64,000 nt of DNA, from NCBI GenBank assembly GCA_002415085.1, contig DIBV01000001.1, forward strand, positions 398,459 to 462,458. Direction: 5' to 3'. Below are positions 20,279-30,076 of the stretch, in pieces. The stretch is from Arsukibacterium sp. UBA5043. GTDB lineage: Bacteria > Pseudomonadota > Gammaproteobacteria > Enterobacterales > Alteromonadaceae. The notes under the pieces are model-generated. The model was not told the DNA's origin. It did no database searches and saw only the letters and a list, made by a program, of their open reading frames with translations. Numbering within the stretch: the stretch's first letter is position 1; the number at the start of each line of letters is the position of its first letter. The position numbers and the translations under genes are program-made.

Positions 20279-20640
20279 ATTTTTATCATACGCTGGCTAG
20301 AAAGCTCAAACCATGGCAACCGCTGTGGTTATTATTGGCTCTGGCCAGTCTGGTTTGGCTGGGTTATTTGTTGTTGCTGGCACCCGTCGCAGTAAGCCAG
20401 CGCTGGCAGTTAACCGCAACGGTATGTTTCGCGTTTGCGCTTAATGTGATGTTGTTAACGCTACTGTTTGCACAGCCTGCAACGAATGCCGTCGCCACTG
20501 ATTTTTGGGACAGACTGCAAAACCGGCTGCGTTATGCTGGCCGATATCTGCTTGGCTGTTTGGTCACTGTGTTATTTCTGTTAATTGTATGGCTGTTTCT
20601 GCGTATCGCACTGGGTATAATCGTACCATTACTATTTTGA
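20272..20640 (+). CDS. Unrecognised small membrane protein
   Basis: 122 residues with three clear hydrophobic segments (about residues 17-39, 46-66 and 91-120) and a polar stretch TDFWDRLQNRLRYAGRY between the second and third. It overlaps the preceding unknown gene and ends about 20 bp before the likely earP start, so it may be part of an earP-efp transcript. No family was recognised. Confidence 0.65.
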   Translation: MLNFYHTLARKLKPWQPLWLLLALASLVWLGYLLLLAPVAVSQRWQLTATVCFAFALNVMLLTLLFAQPATNAVATDFWDRLQNRLRYAGRYLLGCLVTVLFLLIVWLFLRIALGIIVPLLF

Positions 20641-20660
20641 ACCAGTTGGCAGGGCGAGCG

Positions 20661-21860
20661 TTGCAGCATTCTAATCAATCAGCTCCTGGTGGAATATGGC
20701 GTATATTCTGCTCGGTAGTGGATAATTTTGGTGATATTGGTATTTGTTGGCGCATCAGTCGCCAGCTGGTGGCAGAACATGGTCTGAGGGTGCAACTATG
20801 GGTTGATGATTTAACCAGTTTTCAGCGTATTTGTCCGCAGATTAAGCCCGAACTGGCTAGACAGTCAGTACTTGGGGTTGAGATATGTTATTGGCCCCCT
20901 GCAACAGAATTTGCAGTTGACTGGCAGCAATTAGCCCCGGCCACTGTGGTAGTTGAAGCATTGGCATGTACTATTCCTGTTGCTTACAAGCAGCATATGG
21001 CAAGCCAGCAACCGCCACCACTTTGGATAAATCTTGAATATTTATCCGCAGAGAGTTGGGTTGAAGGTTGCCACGGCCTGAATTCACCGCAACCTGATCT
21101 CGCTGTTCATAAATACTTTTTTTTCCCGGGATTCACCGAACTTACCGGTGGCTTACTCTATGAGCAAGGCTTGGTACAGCAACTTTCCAGCTTTAATGCC
21201 TCGGATCAGGCCCAAACCGAATTCTGGCAGCAAATAGGAATTGACCATACAGATTTTCAATTAAAAGTGTCGATGTTTGCGTATAGTCATGTCCATATTT
21301 ATGAGCTGCTACAGCAATGGCAGCAGCATCCCGCTAAGGTATTGTGCGTTATCCCACATGGCGATCTTGCTACCGAGCTCGCTGCACAATATCCAGAGCT
21401 GCTAAGTGGCAATGTCGTGCAATTTGATAATCTGAGCTTAAAAGTTATCCCGTTTTTAGCGCAGCCCGATTATGATTTGTTGCTGGCAGTTTGTGATGTT
21501 AATTTCGTCAGAGGGGAGGACTCGATAATTCGGGCGCATTGGGCTGGTAAGCCATTTGTATGGCAAATTTACCGGCAGCAGGAAAACACTCATCTGCTTA
21601 AACTGCAGGCGTTTCTTGACCGCTACTGTCGCCAGATGCCAGAGCAGCTTAGTAAGCCCGTGCAGCAGTTTTATCTGGCTTGGAATACCCATAGTAATCT
21701 GACACTAAACTGGCAGCAATTTTATCCATTGCTATCCGAAATTGCAGAGTATAACCAGCAATGGCGTCAACAATTACTGGCAAATGGAGATCTTGCCAGC
21801 AACCTCGTGCACTTTGCTAAAAAAAAATTTATAATAACGCCCAATTTTTCCCAACAATGA
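20661..21860 (+). CDS. earP: EF-P arginine rhamnosyltransferase
   Basis: Transfers rhamnose from dTDP-rhamnose to a conserved Arg of elongation factor P, enabling translation of polyproline stretches. The diagnostic N-terminus [20 protein letters not shown] is present, and [21 protein letters not shown] near the C-terminus is the conserved nucleotide-sugar site. The frame has no ATG near the conserved start. I choose TTG at 20661, which has AGGGCGAG upstream and gives 399 residues with a 12-residue lead-in; other non-ATG starts are possible. It is immediately upstream of its substrate gene efp, the standard arrangement. Confidence 0.88.
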   Translation: MQHSNQSAPGGIWRIFCSVVDNFGDIGICWRISRQLVAEHGLRVQLWVDDLTSFQRICPQIKPELARQSVLGVEICYWPPATEFAVDWQQLAPATVVVEALACTIPVAYKQHMASQQPPPLWINLEYLSAESWVEGCHGLNSPQPDLAVHKYFFFPGFTELTGGLLYEQGLVQQLSSFNASDQAQTEFWQQIGIDHTDFQLKVSMFAYSHVHIYELLQQWQQHPAKVLCVIPHGDLATELAAQYPELLSGNVVQFDNLSLKVIPFLAQPDYDLLLAVCDVNFVRGEDSIIRAHWAGKPFVWQIYRQQENTHLLKLQAFLDRYCRQMPEQLSKPVQQFYLAWNTHSNLTLNWQQFYPLLSEIAEYNQQWRQQLLANGDLASNLVHFAKKKFIITPNFSQQ

Positions 21861-21873
21861 AGATATTTCAATA

Positions 21874-22434
21874 ATGATGAAAACAGCCCAAGAACTGCGC
21901 GCTGGCCAGGTAATTATGGTTGGCACTGAACCGATGGTAATTTTAAAAGCCGAATTCAATAAATCCGGCCGTAACTCTGCCGTGGTTAAAATGAAAATGA
22001 AAAACCTGCTGAATGCTCAGGGCATGGAAACGGTTTACCGTGCTGATGACAAATTTGAGCAGGTTCTGCTGGAAACCAAAGAGGTTACCTATTCTTATTT
22101 CTCTGATCCAATGTATGTATTTATGGATTCTGAGTATAACCAATACGAAATTGAAGCAGAAAACATGACTGAAGCGCTTAAATACCTGACTGACGGTATG
22201 GAGTGTTCAGTGGTATTCTACAACGAGCGGGCTATTTCTGTAGATTTACCTACTGTTGTAGTACGTGAAGTGGTTTACACCGAACCGGCTGCCAAAGGCG
22301 ATACCTCTGGTAAAGTGATGAAGCCAGCGAAACTGGATACTGGCTTTGAACTGATGGTGCCTGCGTTTGTTGAAATTGGTGATAAAATCGAAATTGACAC
22401 CCGTACTGATGAATACCGGAGCCGCGCGAAGTAA
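21874..22434 (+). CDS. efp: Elongation factor P (arginine type)
   Basis: Relieves ribosomes stalled on consecutive prolines. It has the three beta-barrel domains of EF-P in 186 residues. The loop KSGRNSAV has Arg, not Lys, at the modification position, which is Arg32 if translation starts at the second ATG (21877). This fits rhamnosylation by the adjacent EarP rather than beta-lysylation by EpmA. The two ATGs are adjacent and the ribosome site AATGAAGAT is weak, so 21877 is equally likely as the start. Confidence 0.97.
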   Translation: MMKTAQELRAGQVIMVGTEPMVILKAEFNKSGRNSAVVKMKMKNLLNAQGMETVYRADDKFEQVLLETKEVTYSYFSDPMYVFMDSEYNQYEIEAENMTEALKYLTDGMECSVVFYNERAISVDLPTVVVREVVYTEPAAKGDTSGKVMKPAKLDTGFELMVPAFVEIGDKIEIDTRTDEYRSRAK

Positions 22435-22454
22435 TTTCGCACGTTAACCATTAC

Positions 22455-22484
22455 AAAGGGCGCGTTCTGCGCCTTTTGTTGTTT
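22455..22484 (+). terminator. Intrinsic terminator after efp
   Basis: AAAGG(G)CGC-GTTCT-GCGCCTTT stem followed by TGTTGTTT. Confidence 0.75.
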
Positions 22485-22508
22485 TACAGCCTATAACAGG
22501 ATTGCACT

Positions 22509-22985
22509 GTGACCAATAATGACGTGTTACGCCGCTTGCGGTATGCCTTCGAATACAACAATAGCACCATGAGCGATATTATGGCGCTTGGCGGTCAGAC
22601 GCCAAGCCGTGAGCAGATGATTGGCTGGTTGAGTAAGGATGATGAAAGCGACTTTGGCGCCATGGCTGATATCGATCTTGCCCGTTTTTTAAACGGTCTT
22701 ATTGTCCATAAGCGTGGTCGTAAAGATGGACCACAACCTGAGCCAGAGCAGCGGTTGAACAATAATATTATTTTCCGCAAGCTTAAAATCGCGCTGGATT
22801 TTAAAGATGACGATATTATGGCGGTGATGGCGCTGGCCGATTTCAGATTGAGTAAGCCAGAGTTAAGCGCATTTTTCCGCCGCGCCGACCATAAACATTT
22901 CCGGGTATGTCAGGACCAGGTGCTTCGCAATTTCATCAAAGGCTTGCAACTGAAATTTCGCCCTGATACTCAAGCGCAGGAGTAA
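22509..22985 (+). CDS. yehS: DUF1456 family protein YehS
   Basis: 158 residues made of two homologous roughly 70-residue repeats: NNDVLRRLRYAFEYNNSTMS in the first and NNIIFRKLKIALDFKDDDIM in the second. This is the layout of the DUF1456/YehS family (E. coli YehS 156 residues), whose function is unknown. The GTG start follows ACAGGATTGCACT. It lies 4 bp before the PH-domain pair, so it may be the first gene of that operon. Confidence 0.85.
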   Translation: MTNNDVLRRLRYAFEYNNSTMSDIMALGGQTPSREQMIGWLSKDDESDFGAMADIDLARFLNGLIVHKRGRKDGPQPEPEQRLNNNIIFRKLKIALDFKDDDIMAVMALADFRLSKPELSAFFRRADHKHFRVCQDQVLRNFIKGLQLKFRPDTQAQE

Positions 22986-22989
22986 CTGC

Positions 22990-23544
22990 ATGCATCCCGC
23001 TGACAGCTTCAGCAATCTGCAATTGCGCAGTGAGCAACTCACTCCTCTGCAGGGCTTGCTGTTGGAGCCCTTAGCCAGACGCTATCGGCTGCTGCGCCAG
23101 GGCGTTAATGCTGTTTTTTTTATACTGGTGTGGTCATTGCTGTTGGGGTTGTATCTGCAACCCTGGTGGCCGTTATCAGTTGCGATATCCGATGCCTCGT
23201 ACCATGGCCTTTGGATTGTCCCGTTACTGGGTTTGCTGCGGGCGCTGTATTGCTGGCAGGCCGACAAACACAAATTGTTTGCGCTACGTGAACACGATAT
23301 CAGTTATAAATCGGGTATTTTCTTTCAGGCAATGATCACGCAACCAGTCGTCCGGATCCAGCATATCGAGCTAAAGCAAGGGCCGCTGGAACGCAAAACG
23401 GCACTGGCTCGTTTACAACTGTTCAGTGCCGGTGGTGCTATGCACACCTTTGAAATCCCTGGACTGCAGCTGGAACAGGCTCAGCAAATCCGCCAGTTTG
23501 TATTGCAGCATAAGGATGCATTGCAAGATGAACAACAACAGTGA
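22990..23544 (+). CDS. PH-domain membrane protein, YdbS type
   Basis: 184 residues with two adjacent transmembrane segments (about residues 37-57 and 65-82) followed by a bacterial PH domain with REHDISYKSGIFFQAMITQP and PVVRIQHIELKQGPLERKTA. This is the YdbS-type half of the YdbS/YdbT pair, inner-membrane proteins of unclear role, possibly in envelope stress or lipid trafficking. It overlaps the ydbT-like gene by 17 bp. Confidence 0.85.
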   Translation: MHPADSFSNLQLRSEQLTPLQGLLLEPLARRYRLLRQGVNAVFFILVWSLLLGLYLQPWWPLSVAISDASYHGLWIVPLLGLLRALYCWQADKHKLFALREHDISYKSGIFFQAMITQPVVRIQHIELKQGPLERKTALARLQLFSAGGAMHTFEIPGLQLEQAQQIRQFVLQHKDALQDEQQQ

Positions 23545-25117
23545 GGCTAAGGTCGCGACCCAATCTGACCACGTGCCAGGGATACCCGACCTGGAACAAG
23601 ACGACGGTCAGGGGCAATGGCAACGGGTATCACCGATTGCCATTTTATATTTCGCAGTGGCAGTGTTACGTTTTTTTATTGGTCAGTTAGTTTATCTTAT
23701 TCCCCCTTTTATTCTGCTGTTTAACCGGATTAAAGATAACCCTGGCCTGGCTATTGGCTTGCTCAGTGGCGTGTTATTGTTGGTTGTTGTCTCGGCAATC
23801 CTGAAATTTTATTATTTCCAATACCGGCTTTCGGCCGGGACGGTAGAAATCCGCTCCGGTGTTATCAGTAAAAAATATCTTAATCTACCATTTAACCGGA
23901 TCCAGAATATTAAACTGGAGCAACCCATTTTCTACCGGCCGGCAGATTATGTGTGTTTACAGCTCGATACCGCGGGCTCGGTGCAACAGGAAGCCAGGTT
24001 AGTCGCGCTAAGCCGACCTTTTGCCGAAGCTTTGAAAAAACATATTCTGGCGTTTCATCAGCAGGCTGCCACCATGGCTGAACATGCTGCCAGGGATGAC
24101 GTGATACCTGCCACTACGGCAGAAACTGAACAGCTATTGAATCAGCGCAGTTTGCGCGATTTAATTATTCACGGCATCAGTAATAATCGGATCTGGCTAT
24201 TTTTAGGTTTGGCCGCGCCGTTTTATAATCAGCTGGCGGACAAAATTCTCGATGGGTTGTTGCAGGTGGGTATTGATATACCTGCCATGTTTGACCCAAC
24301 CCAGCAATCCTGGATGATTATTGGCTTGTATGCGCTGTCGTTAACCATGTTTATCATGTTACTCCTGACCCTGTTTTCAGTGTTCGGTTCGGTTTTGTCG
24401 TTTTACGGTTATACCCTGCATAAAAAGCAGGATAATTATATCCGGCGCAGTGGTTTGCTTACCCGGCATGAAGTGAGTATGCGGCTGTCAAGATTGCAAC
24501 AGGTGGCTTTGAAACGCGACTGGCTGGATATGGTGCTGGGCAGAGTTAATCTGAGTTTCGAACAAATTAATGGTCAGCAACAATTTGCTACCGAACAAAA
24601 AATTATGGTGCCTTCGGTCACACCGGCTGAGGCGAGTGCCTTATTAAGCAATGCTTACCCCGATAATCAACTGCGCAATATCGAATTTAATGCGATTAGC
24701 CGGCGTTTTATCTGGCGCAATATTGTGTTGTTCTGGATACCTGCGGCCATTATTGGTCCGGTTATGCTTTGGCTGCAACAACAGCCGCAACTGGCGGCAC
24801 TTAGCGTCATACCGCTAACGTTCTGGGCGCTGTTAATTGTGATGCGCTGGTACCGTTATGGTTATGCGCAGGATGATATTTATTATTATCTTCGTCGCGG
24901 TTATTTTGGCGTGGACTACTATTGTTTCGCCAAATATAAATTGCAGCAGGTCCAGTACAAACAAAGTTGGCTGATGCGCCGGCCCGGACTTTGTACCGTT
25001 AAGCTGCTCACGGCTTGTGGAGCGTTGGAGATACCTTTTGTCAAAGAGGCTGATGGCAGGGCATTGCTGGAGCAGGGCCTGTGGCAAATGCAGCGTAGCA
25101 AAAAAGCCTGGATGTAA
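23528..25117 (+). CDS. PH-domain membrane protein, YdbT type
   Basis: 529 residues with repeated units of membrane segments plus PH domains: YRLSAGTVEIRSGVISKKYL (about residue 101), YTLHKKQDNYIRRSGLLTRH (about 295) and DDIYYYLRRGYFGVDYYCF (about 450). Several transmembrane segments separate them. I start at the ATG at 23528 (MNNNSEAKVATQ), inside the end of the partner gene; an upstream extension would run deep into it. The overlap implies coupled translation and a complex with the YdbS-type partner. Confidence 0.85.
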   Translation: MNNNSEAKVATQSDHVPGIPDLEQDDGQGQWQRVSPIAILYFAVAVLRFFIGQLVYLIPPFILLFNRIKDNPGLAIGLLSGVLLLVVVSAILKFYYFQYRLSAGTVEIRSGVISKKYLNLPFNRIQNIKLEQPIFYRPADYVCLQLDTAGSVQQEARLVALSRPFAEALKKHILAFHQQAATMAEHAARDDVIPATTAETEQLLNQRSLRDLIIHGISNNRIWLFLGLAAPFYNQLADKILDGLLQVGIDIPAMFDPTQQSWMIIGLYALSLTMFIMLLLTLFSVFGSVLSFYGYTLHKKQDNYIRRSGLLTRHEVSMRLSRLQQVALKRDWLDMVLGRVNLSFEQINGQQQFATEQKIMVPSVTPAEASALLSNAYPDNQLRNIEFNAISRRFIWRNIVLFWIPAAIIGPVMLWLQQQPQLAALSVIPLTFWALLIVMRWYRYGYAQDDIYYYLRRGYFGVDYYCFAKYKLQQVQYKQSWLMRRPGLCTVKLLTACGALEIPFVKEADGRALLEQGLWQMQRSKKAWM

Positions 25118-25142
25118 TTTGCTATAACCATAATAAGGCATA

Positions 25143-25805
25143 CTAACGGCTTTGGAGCTGTAAATCGGCCAGCGTAATGTCGGCATGACTATGTTTAAGC
25201 TGGCTCAACAACAGTAAGGCACAACTATACGCATCTGCCAAGGCATGATGCTGATCACTTTGTGGCAATTTATGCCGCTGCAAACACTGGGGCAGGCGTA
25301 AGGCGTCTGTTTTCATCACAATGCCCTGTTTGTGCAGCCGGTAAAGCTCCATGTTCAGGGTGTCGATAAAACTGAATTTTGCCGCTTTGCCGAAGATCCG
25401 CTGGCAGGCTACTTCCAGAAAACGTAAATCCAGCTGACAGTGGTGCGCCACAAAAATATAACCCGCATAAGTCTGCATCAGCTCGGTTAGCACTTCAGCC
25501 AGATCCCGAGCTTGCTTGAAATCCTTGTCGTGCAAGCCATGAAATATCGCACTCTGGCCGACACTAACCGGACTGTGAACCAGATAATGCCGGGCTTCGC
25601 TCAGTACGATTTCATATTGTCGCACCGGCACCCAGCCCAGGCTGAGAATATGATCCTGTCTGGCATTTAAGCCTGTCAGCTCCAGATCAACGACCAGAAA
25701 AGGGCAGTCGGCGGCCCTGACAGATCCAGCAGGTAGCGTCGTCTGATTAAAGGCCTGCACAATGTGACTCAGTGGAGTGGTTTTATTAGCTAACCAGCTT
25801 AGCAT
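25143..25805 (-). CDS. DnaQ-type 3'-5' exonuclease (DEDDh)
   Basis: A 220-residue exonuclease-domain protein. Exo I is FLVVDLELTGLNARQDHILS (Asp and Glu ligands), Exo II includes FVAHHCQLDLRFLE, and Exo III is HHALADAYSCALLLL with the H-x4-D spacing of the DEDDh class. The ATG at 25805 (MLSWLANKT) is preferred over a TTG at 25823. It sits directly behind the cNMP/CBS/DUF294 gene, a pairing often seen near acetate-permease loci, suggesting one operon with a signalling role rather than housekeeping proofreading; that role is inference. Confidence 0.87.
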   Translation of the reverse strand: MLSWLANKTTPLSHIVQAFNQTTLPAGSVRAADCPFLVVDLELTGLNARQDHILSLGWVPVRQYEIVLSEARHYLVHSPVSVGQSAIFHGLHDKDFKQARDLAEVLTELMQTYAGYIFVAHHCQLDLRFLEVACQRIFGKAAKFSFIDTLNMELYRLHKQGIVMKTDALRLPQCLQRHKLPQSDQHHALADAYSCALLLLSQLKHSHADITLADLQLQSR

Positions 25806-25807
25806 TG

Positions 25808-27634
25808 TTATAAATCCCGGCAAAAACGATGTTTAAGCGATGACTGGGCATCATTAATTACGGTAAGGCTATCTTTAAGTTGGTGCCGTTGCAGGCCAGA
25901 TAGCACATTAGGGTCCAGTAAATTACTGACGTCATGACCCTGGAGCAAATCATGCTGATGCTTGTCCCAGCGAAGTTGTGTCAGCACGTCAAAGGCATCG
26001 GATAAATTCTGGGTGTCTTTGCTATCCATCACTCCGTTATTAGCCAGTTGCACTAAACGTTGGCGGGTATTAATTTCACTAATCCCGGCTGATAGTGCAT
26101 ACACTCTGACAATATCGGTGATTAAACTGATCCCTCGCTTTTTTAAATCCAGGCCTTTTTTCTGTTTACCGTCGTGTTCCAGAATAAAGTTTCTTAGAAA
26201 ACTTAATGGCGCACTGCGTTGCAAGGCTGTTTGCGCTAAATGATATAAAAATAACGGATTATCACTGGTTTTTGCCAAAATATCCTGCTGTAAGGCATTA
26301 AATAATCCTTTACTGCCTTCGATAACCCGTAGGTCAAAAAAGATACTGGATTTTAGCAGCGCTTGCGGAGTAGGGGTGGTGACCCACCTGGCAAATTGAC
26401 CAGACCAGCCTTTTAAACTTAAGCGCAAATCACTGTTGGATGCCATGATATTGCCCGGGCATAAAATAATGCCGCAGCGCGCTAAACCCTGACAGACAAA
26501 GTCGGCCAGAGCGGCAAAATAAGTGGCTACCTCAGCCACCGGCTCTTTTTCCAGCAATAAGGCATTGTCCTGATCGGCATTTAGGCTTTGATCCATCCGG
26601 CCTTGCGAGCCAAAGGCCAACCAGCTGAACACGCAGGGCGGCGGGCCAAGTTCGAGTTGAGCCAGGGCAATTAAGCGTTGAGTCAATGCATCAGTAATGG
26701 TAGTAATAATATGACCAGCTTCATGCGCCGGCACCTGTTGTTTACCCAGCGTCAGCGCCAGGCTACTGATCTGACTGGCACAGTGCTCCAGACCATCAAT
26801 ACTGGTCTGGCGATGAATTTCGCCAATCAGATACACCGGGTGATCTTGTTGCGAGCGAATAATATCGGTTGCCGTGATCATCGAATAGCTTTGTTGTTTA
26901 TCTAATACCGGCAAATGATGCACGTTATGCCGGCTCATCAGTTGTACTGCTTCGAACAGATAAGCATGTTTGTCGATGCTATAGGGTTTGGCCGTCATGA
27001 CTTGCCGCACTGGCGTTTGCGCCGGTAAGTCTGCCGCCAGCACTCTGCTGCGTAAGTCACGGTCGGTGACAATGCCGATAAGCTGCTCATTTTGCTCTAC
27101 CAATAATGACGACACCCGTTTTTCAGTCATTAAAGCCGCAGCTTGTTGCACACTTTGCTCACCGTCAATAGCAATTTTCCGGGCCTGAACGATGTCACTT
27201 ATTTTCAGGGTAAAGCGCAAGTTTTGTTGCTGGGCTTTATATTGGTGCAGACGCCGGCTGAACAGGCGTTGAAAGAAAATATCGATATTTTTGTACTGAT
27301 AACGCAGTTGATGAAAAGCATCGGCAGGTAACCAGTAGACCAGGCCGTCTTCTTCACACACCAGACTGTCGTTGTCACTCAGCCCGGTTAATAATAATTG
27401 ATAGCCGTAAAAATCTCCCTGTTCCAGCTTGGTCAATAACGTTTGCTGGTCACTGTACAGGGCAAAAATACCGGTGCGGACAATCATTAATCGTTCAGTG
27501 TTAAGTTGAACTGTTTCACCATTCTGACAATAATAAACACTGATATTAGCAGCCAGACTGGCCAGCCGGGCTGCGTCAAGCTGGTCAAATGGGGTAGTAC
27601 CAGCTAAAAAGGTTGTAACCTCAGCGACTTCCAT
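25808..27634 (-). CDS. cNMP-binding/CBS/DUF294 nucleotidyltransferase-like protein
   Basis: A 608-residue cytoplasmic signalling protein. In order it has: an N-terminal cyclic-nucleotide-binding-like beta domain (about residues 15-130, with LEQGDFYGYQLLL), two CBS domains (about 150-270, with SSLLVEQNEQLIGIVTDRDL and VHHLPVLDKQQSYSMITATD), a nucleotidyltransferase-like DUF294 region with FGSQGRMDQSLNADQDNALL, where the G-S and D-x-D pattern is intact (about 325-345), and a C-terminal helical substrate-domain-like part. The family is related to GlnD-type nucleotidyltransferases and often accompanies ActP-type symporters. It is probably a regulator of acetate metabolism; the modified target is unknown. 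Confidence 0.88.
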   Translation of the reverse strand: MEVAEVTTFLAGTTPFDQLDAARLASLAANISVYYCQNGETVQLNTERLMIVRTGIFALYSDQQTLLTKLEQGDFYGYQLLLTGLSDNDSLVCEEDGLVYWLPADAFHQLRYQYKNIDIFFQRLFSRRLHQYKAQQQNLRFTLKISDIVQARKIAIDGEQSVQQAAALMTEKRVSSLLVEQNEQLIGIVTDRDLRSRVLAADLPAQTPVRQVMTAKPYSIDKHAYLFEAVQLMSRHNVHHLPVLDKQQSYSMITATDIIRSQQDHPVYLIGEIHRQTSIDGLEHCASQISSLALTLGKQQVPAHEAGHIITTITDALTQRLIALAQLELGPPPCVFSWLAFGSQGRMDQSLNADQDNALLLEKEPVAEVATYFAALADFVCQGLARCGIILCPGNIMASNSDLRLSLKGWSGQFARWVTTPTPQALLKSSIFFDLRVIEGSKGLFNALQQDILAKTSDNPLFLYHLAQTALQRSAPLSFLRNFILEHDGKQKKGLDLKKRGISLITDIVRVYALSAGISEINTRQRLVQLANNGVMDSKDTQNLSDAFDVLTQLRWDKHQHDLLQGHDVSNLLDPNVLSGLQRHQLKDSLTVINDAQSSLKHRFCRDL

Positions 27635-27661
27635 AAGACCTCTGGATAAATTAAAAGTAAG

Positions 27662-28189
27662 TTACACGGTCTGGCGTTGGCATAACGTCAACAGCAAAGG
27701 GTCATTTATATCTAATTTATGCCATACCTTGCCAACGGCTTCACCTGGAGCGGGGATGCGCAGCTGCTCAGTAAAATCTGTCCGGGCATGCTGCTGGCAA
27801 TGAACAACCTGTGGTACCCGCTTCGCAGACAGGCGACGCTCAAAGAAATACAGATCAACCAGCCAGATCGCCTCATTGCGCTGATTGGGCGCGGCATTAG
27901 CTATATCGGCAGCAATAAAGCGTAAGGTTTGTGGATGCAGATAACTCCAGGGCCGCCAGAAAGACTGCTGTTCGACGGTGCGTACAACTACCACGCCATC
28001 GGGTAACAGGCTTGCCTGATGTTGATACCAGCTGTATTCACTTTGCACCTGAAAGCCCAACATACCCAACCCGGCAAAAGCGGGGACAAGCCAGCGTGGC
28101 GCTTTTTTTCTACTGATAAAACGAATAGCCAGGGCAATACCCGCAGCTCCTAAACCGGCAACAATGGTGGCAATTAACTCCCACAACAT
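27662..28189 (-). CDS. Unrecognised membrane-anchored protein
   Basis: 175 residues with an N-terminal transmembrane segment (about residues 4-24), a possible second (36-50) and then a soluble region with SFWRPWSYLHPQTLRF and AIWLVDLYFFERRLSAKRVP. No family was recognised. It lies between the actP terminator and the DUF294 gene, on the same strand and 27 bp from the latter, so it may belong to the acetate-linked operon. The good coding signal and conserved context suggest a real gene. Confidence 0.65.
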   Translation of the reverse strand: MLWELIATIVAGLGAAGIALAIRFISRKKAPRWLVPAFAGLGMLGFQVQSEYSWYQHQASLLPDGVVVVRTVEQQSFWRPWSYLHPQTLRFIAADIANAAPNQRNEAIWLVDLYFFERRLSAKRVPQVVHCQQHARTDFTEQLRIPAPGEAVGKVWHKLDINDPLLLTLCQRQTV

Positions 28190-28223
28190 AACGTATTCCT
28201 GCTTATAGTGTGTTTTTAAAACG

Positions 28224-28247
28224 GCGGGCTTTCAAATGAAAGCCCGC
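28224..28247 (-). terminator. Terminator after the actP-like gene
   Basis: Perfect 10-bp stem GCGGGCTTTC/GAAAGCCCGC with a 4-nt loop. Read on the minus strand it is followed by CGTTTTAAAA. Confidence 0.75.
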
Positions 28248-28289
28248 TACTACTTTAACTATTTTCTTAACTTTATTGTTAACTATAGC

Positions 28290-30071
28290 TTAGTGGTCTG
28301 TTGCCTTACCAGCACCCCGCGGGAAACGCACGCTTTCGACCAGTTCCTGAATCCGCACCGGTGGTGGTGCAGTCAGAGCTGAGACTGTGAAAGCGACGGC
28401 GAAGTTGATCATGGCACCTACCGCACCAAACGACAGCGGCGAAATGCCAAAGCCTGTACCACCAAACAACCAATTTTGCGGAATATTCTCAAAGGTGGCG
28501 GTGCCAGGAATAAAGAACCAACCCAGGTAAAGGAAGATATACACACAGGTCGATATTAACCCTGCCAGCATACCGGCAATGGCACCTTTGTTATTAACCC
28601 GCTTGGAGAAAATACCCATCATCAGCGCCGGGAAGATTGACGCAGCGGCAATACCGAAGGCCAGAGCAACCGTTTGTGCAGCGAAGCCGGGGGGATTCAT
28701 GCCGAGCCAGGTAGCTACTACAATAGCCACCCCCATTGAAATACGGGCTGCCATTAACTCCCCTTTCTCGCTGATATCCGGTTTAATCGAGCCTTTAATT
28801 AAGTCGTGACTAATCGCAGACGAGATGGCCAGCAACAATCCAGCTGCCGTGGATAACGCAGCAGCAAGACCACCAGCAGCAATTAAACCAATAACCCAGC
28901 CTGGCAGGTTGGCAATTTCAGGATTAGCCAGTACCAGAATATCGTTATTTACCACCAATTCATTACCGTTCCAGCCCCGCTCGGATGCGGTGGCAGCAAA
29001 TGCCGGCGTATCATTATAAACCTGGATACGACCATCATTGTTTTTGTCGGTAAACTGAATTAAACCAGTGGTTTCCCAGGTTTTCATCCAATCTGGACGT
29101 TCGGCATACTGAATAGAGTCAGCCGTTGGTCCTGCCGGATAAATAGTATTCATCAGGTTTAAGCGCGCCATTGAAGCAACTGCTGGTGCAGTTAAGTATA
29201 GTAAGGCAATAAATACTAAGGCCCAGCCTGCAGACCAACGTGCATCGGCTACTTTAGGTACGGTAAAAAAGCGGATAATAACGTGGGGTAAACCTGCAGT
29301 GCCGATCATCAGTGACAAGGTAAACAGCACCATGTTCAGCTTGTTATCCACGTCAGCGGTGTAGTCACGAAAGCCAAGTTCACTAACAACCTGATCAAGT
29401 TTGGCCAACAATGGCATGCCAGATTCAGTATGCTCAGAAAATAATCCTATCGGCGGTAAAAAAGTATCGGTTAGCTGGAGTGAAATAAATACAGCCGGAA
29501 TGGTATAGGCGATAATTAATACGACGTACTGTGCTACCTGGGTATAGGTAATGCCTTTCATGCCTCCCATAACCGCGTACAGGAAGACAATAACTGCGGC
29601 GATAATCAGTCCCATATCGCTACTGACTTCAAGGAAACGGGAAAACGCCACGCCGGCACCGGTCATCTGACCAATAACATAGGTAACAGAAGCAATTATC
29701 AAACAGGCTACCGCGACCAATCTAGCACCGGTACTGTAAAAACGATCACCGATAAAGTCCGGCACAGTGAACTTACCAAATTTACGTAAGTAAGGTGCCA
29801 GTAACATGGCCAGTAATACATAACCGCCAGTCCAGCCCATTAAAAAGGTAGAATTGGCATAGCCGCCGGCGGCAATTAAGCCAGCCATTGAAATAAATGA
29901 CGCTGCGGACATCCAGTCGGCGGCGGTGGCCATACCGTTCATTACTGGGTTTACTCCGCCGCCAGCCACATAAAACTCTTTAGTGGTGCCGGCACGTGCC
30001 CAGATTGCGATTGCGATATAGAGGGCGAAGGAGCCGCCGACAAATATCAGGTTTATTGCAAATTGACTCAT
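28290..30071 (-). CDS. Sodium:solute symporter, acetate (ActP-like) type
   Basis: A 593-residue SSS-family inner-membrane symporter with about 13 transmembrane segments. AGGGVNPVMNGMATAADWMS and GMAGLIAAGGYANSTFLMGW-like segments near the N-terminus are typical of acetate/short-chain monocarboxylate transporters. A large soluble insert around residues 310-375 (WMKTWETTGLIQFTDKNNDG onward) is a feature of the VC2705-like subfamily that works with a DUF4212 partner. It lies 5 bp after the DUF4212 gene, so the two form an operon. The neighbouring acs and crbSR make acetate the most likely substrate. Confidence 0.9.
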   Translation of the reverse strand: MSQFAINLIFVGGSFALYIAIAIWARAGTTKEFYVAGGGVNPVMNGMATAADWMSAASFISMAGLIAAGGYANSTFLMGWTGGYVLLAMLLAPYLRKFGKFTVPDFIGDRFYSTGARLVAVACLIIASVTYVIGQMTGAGVAFSRFLEVSSDMGLIIAAVIVFLYAVMGGMKGITYTQVAQYVVLIIAYTIPAVFISLQLTDTFLPPIGLFSEHTESGMPLLAKLDQVVSELGFRDYTADVDNKLNMVLFTLSLMIGTAGLPHVIIRFFTVPKVADARWSAGWALVFIALLYLTAPAVASMARLNLMNTIYPAGPTADSIQYAERPDWMKTWETTGLIQFTDKNNDGRIQVYNDTPAFAATASERGWNGNELVVNNDILVLANPEIANLPGWVIGLIAAGGLAAALSTAAGLLLAISSAISHDLIKGSIKPDISEKGELMAARISMGVAIVVATWLGMNPPGFAAQTVALAFGIAAASIFPALMMGIFSKRVNNKGAIAGMLAGLISTCVYIFLYLGWFFIPGTATFENIPQNWLFGGTGFGISPLSFGAVGAMINFAVAFTVSALTAPPPVRIQELVESVRFPRGAGKATDH

Positions 30072-30076
30072 CCTGC

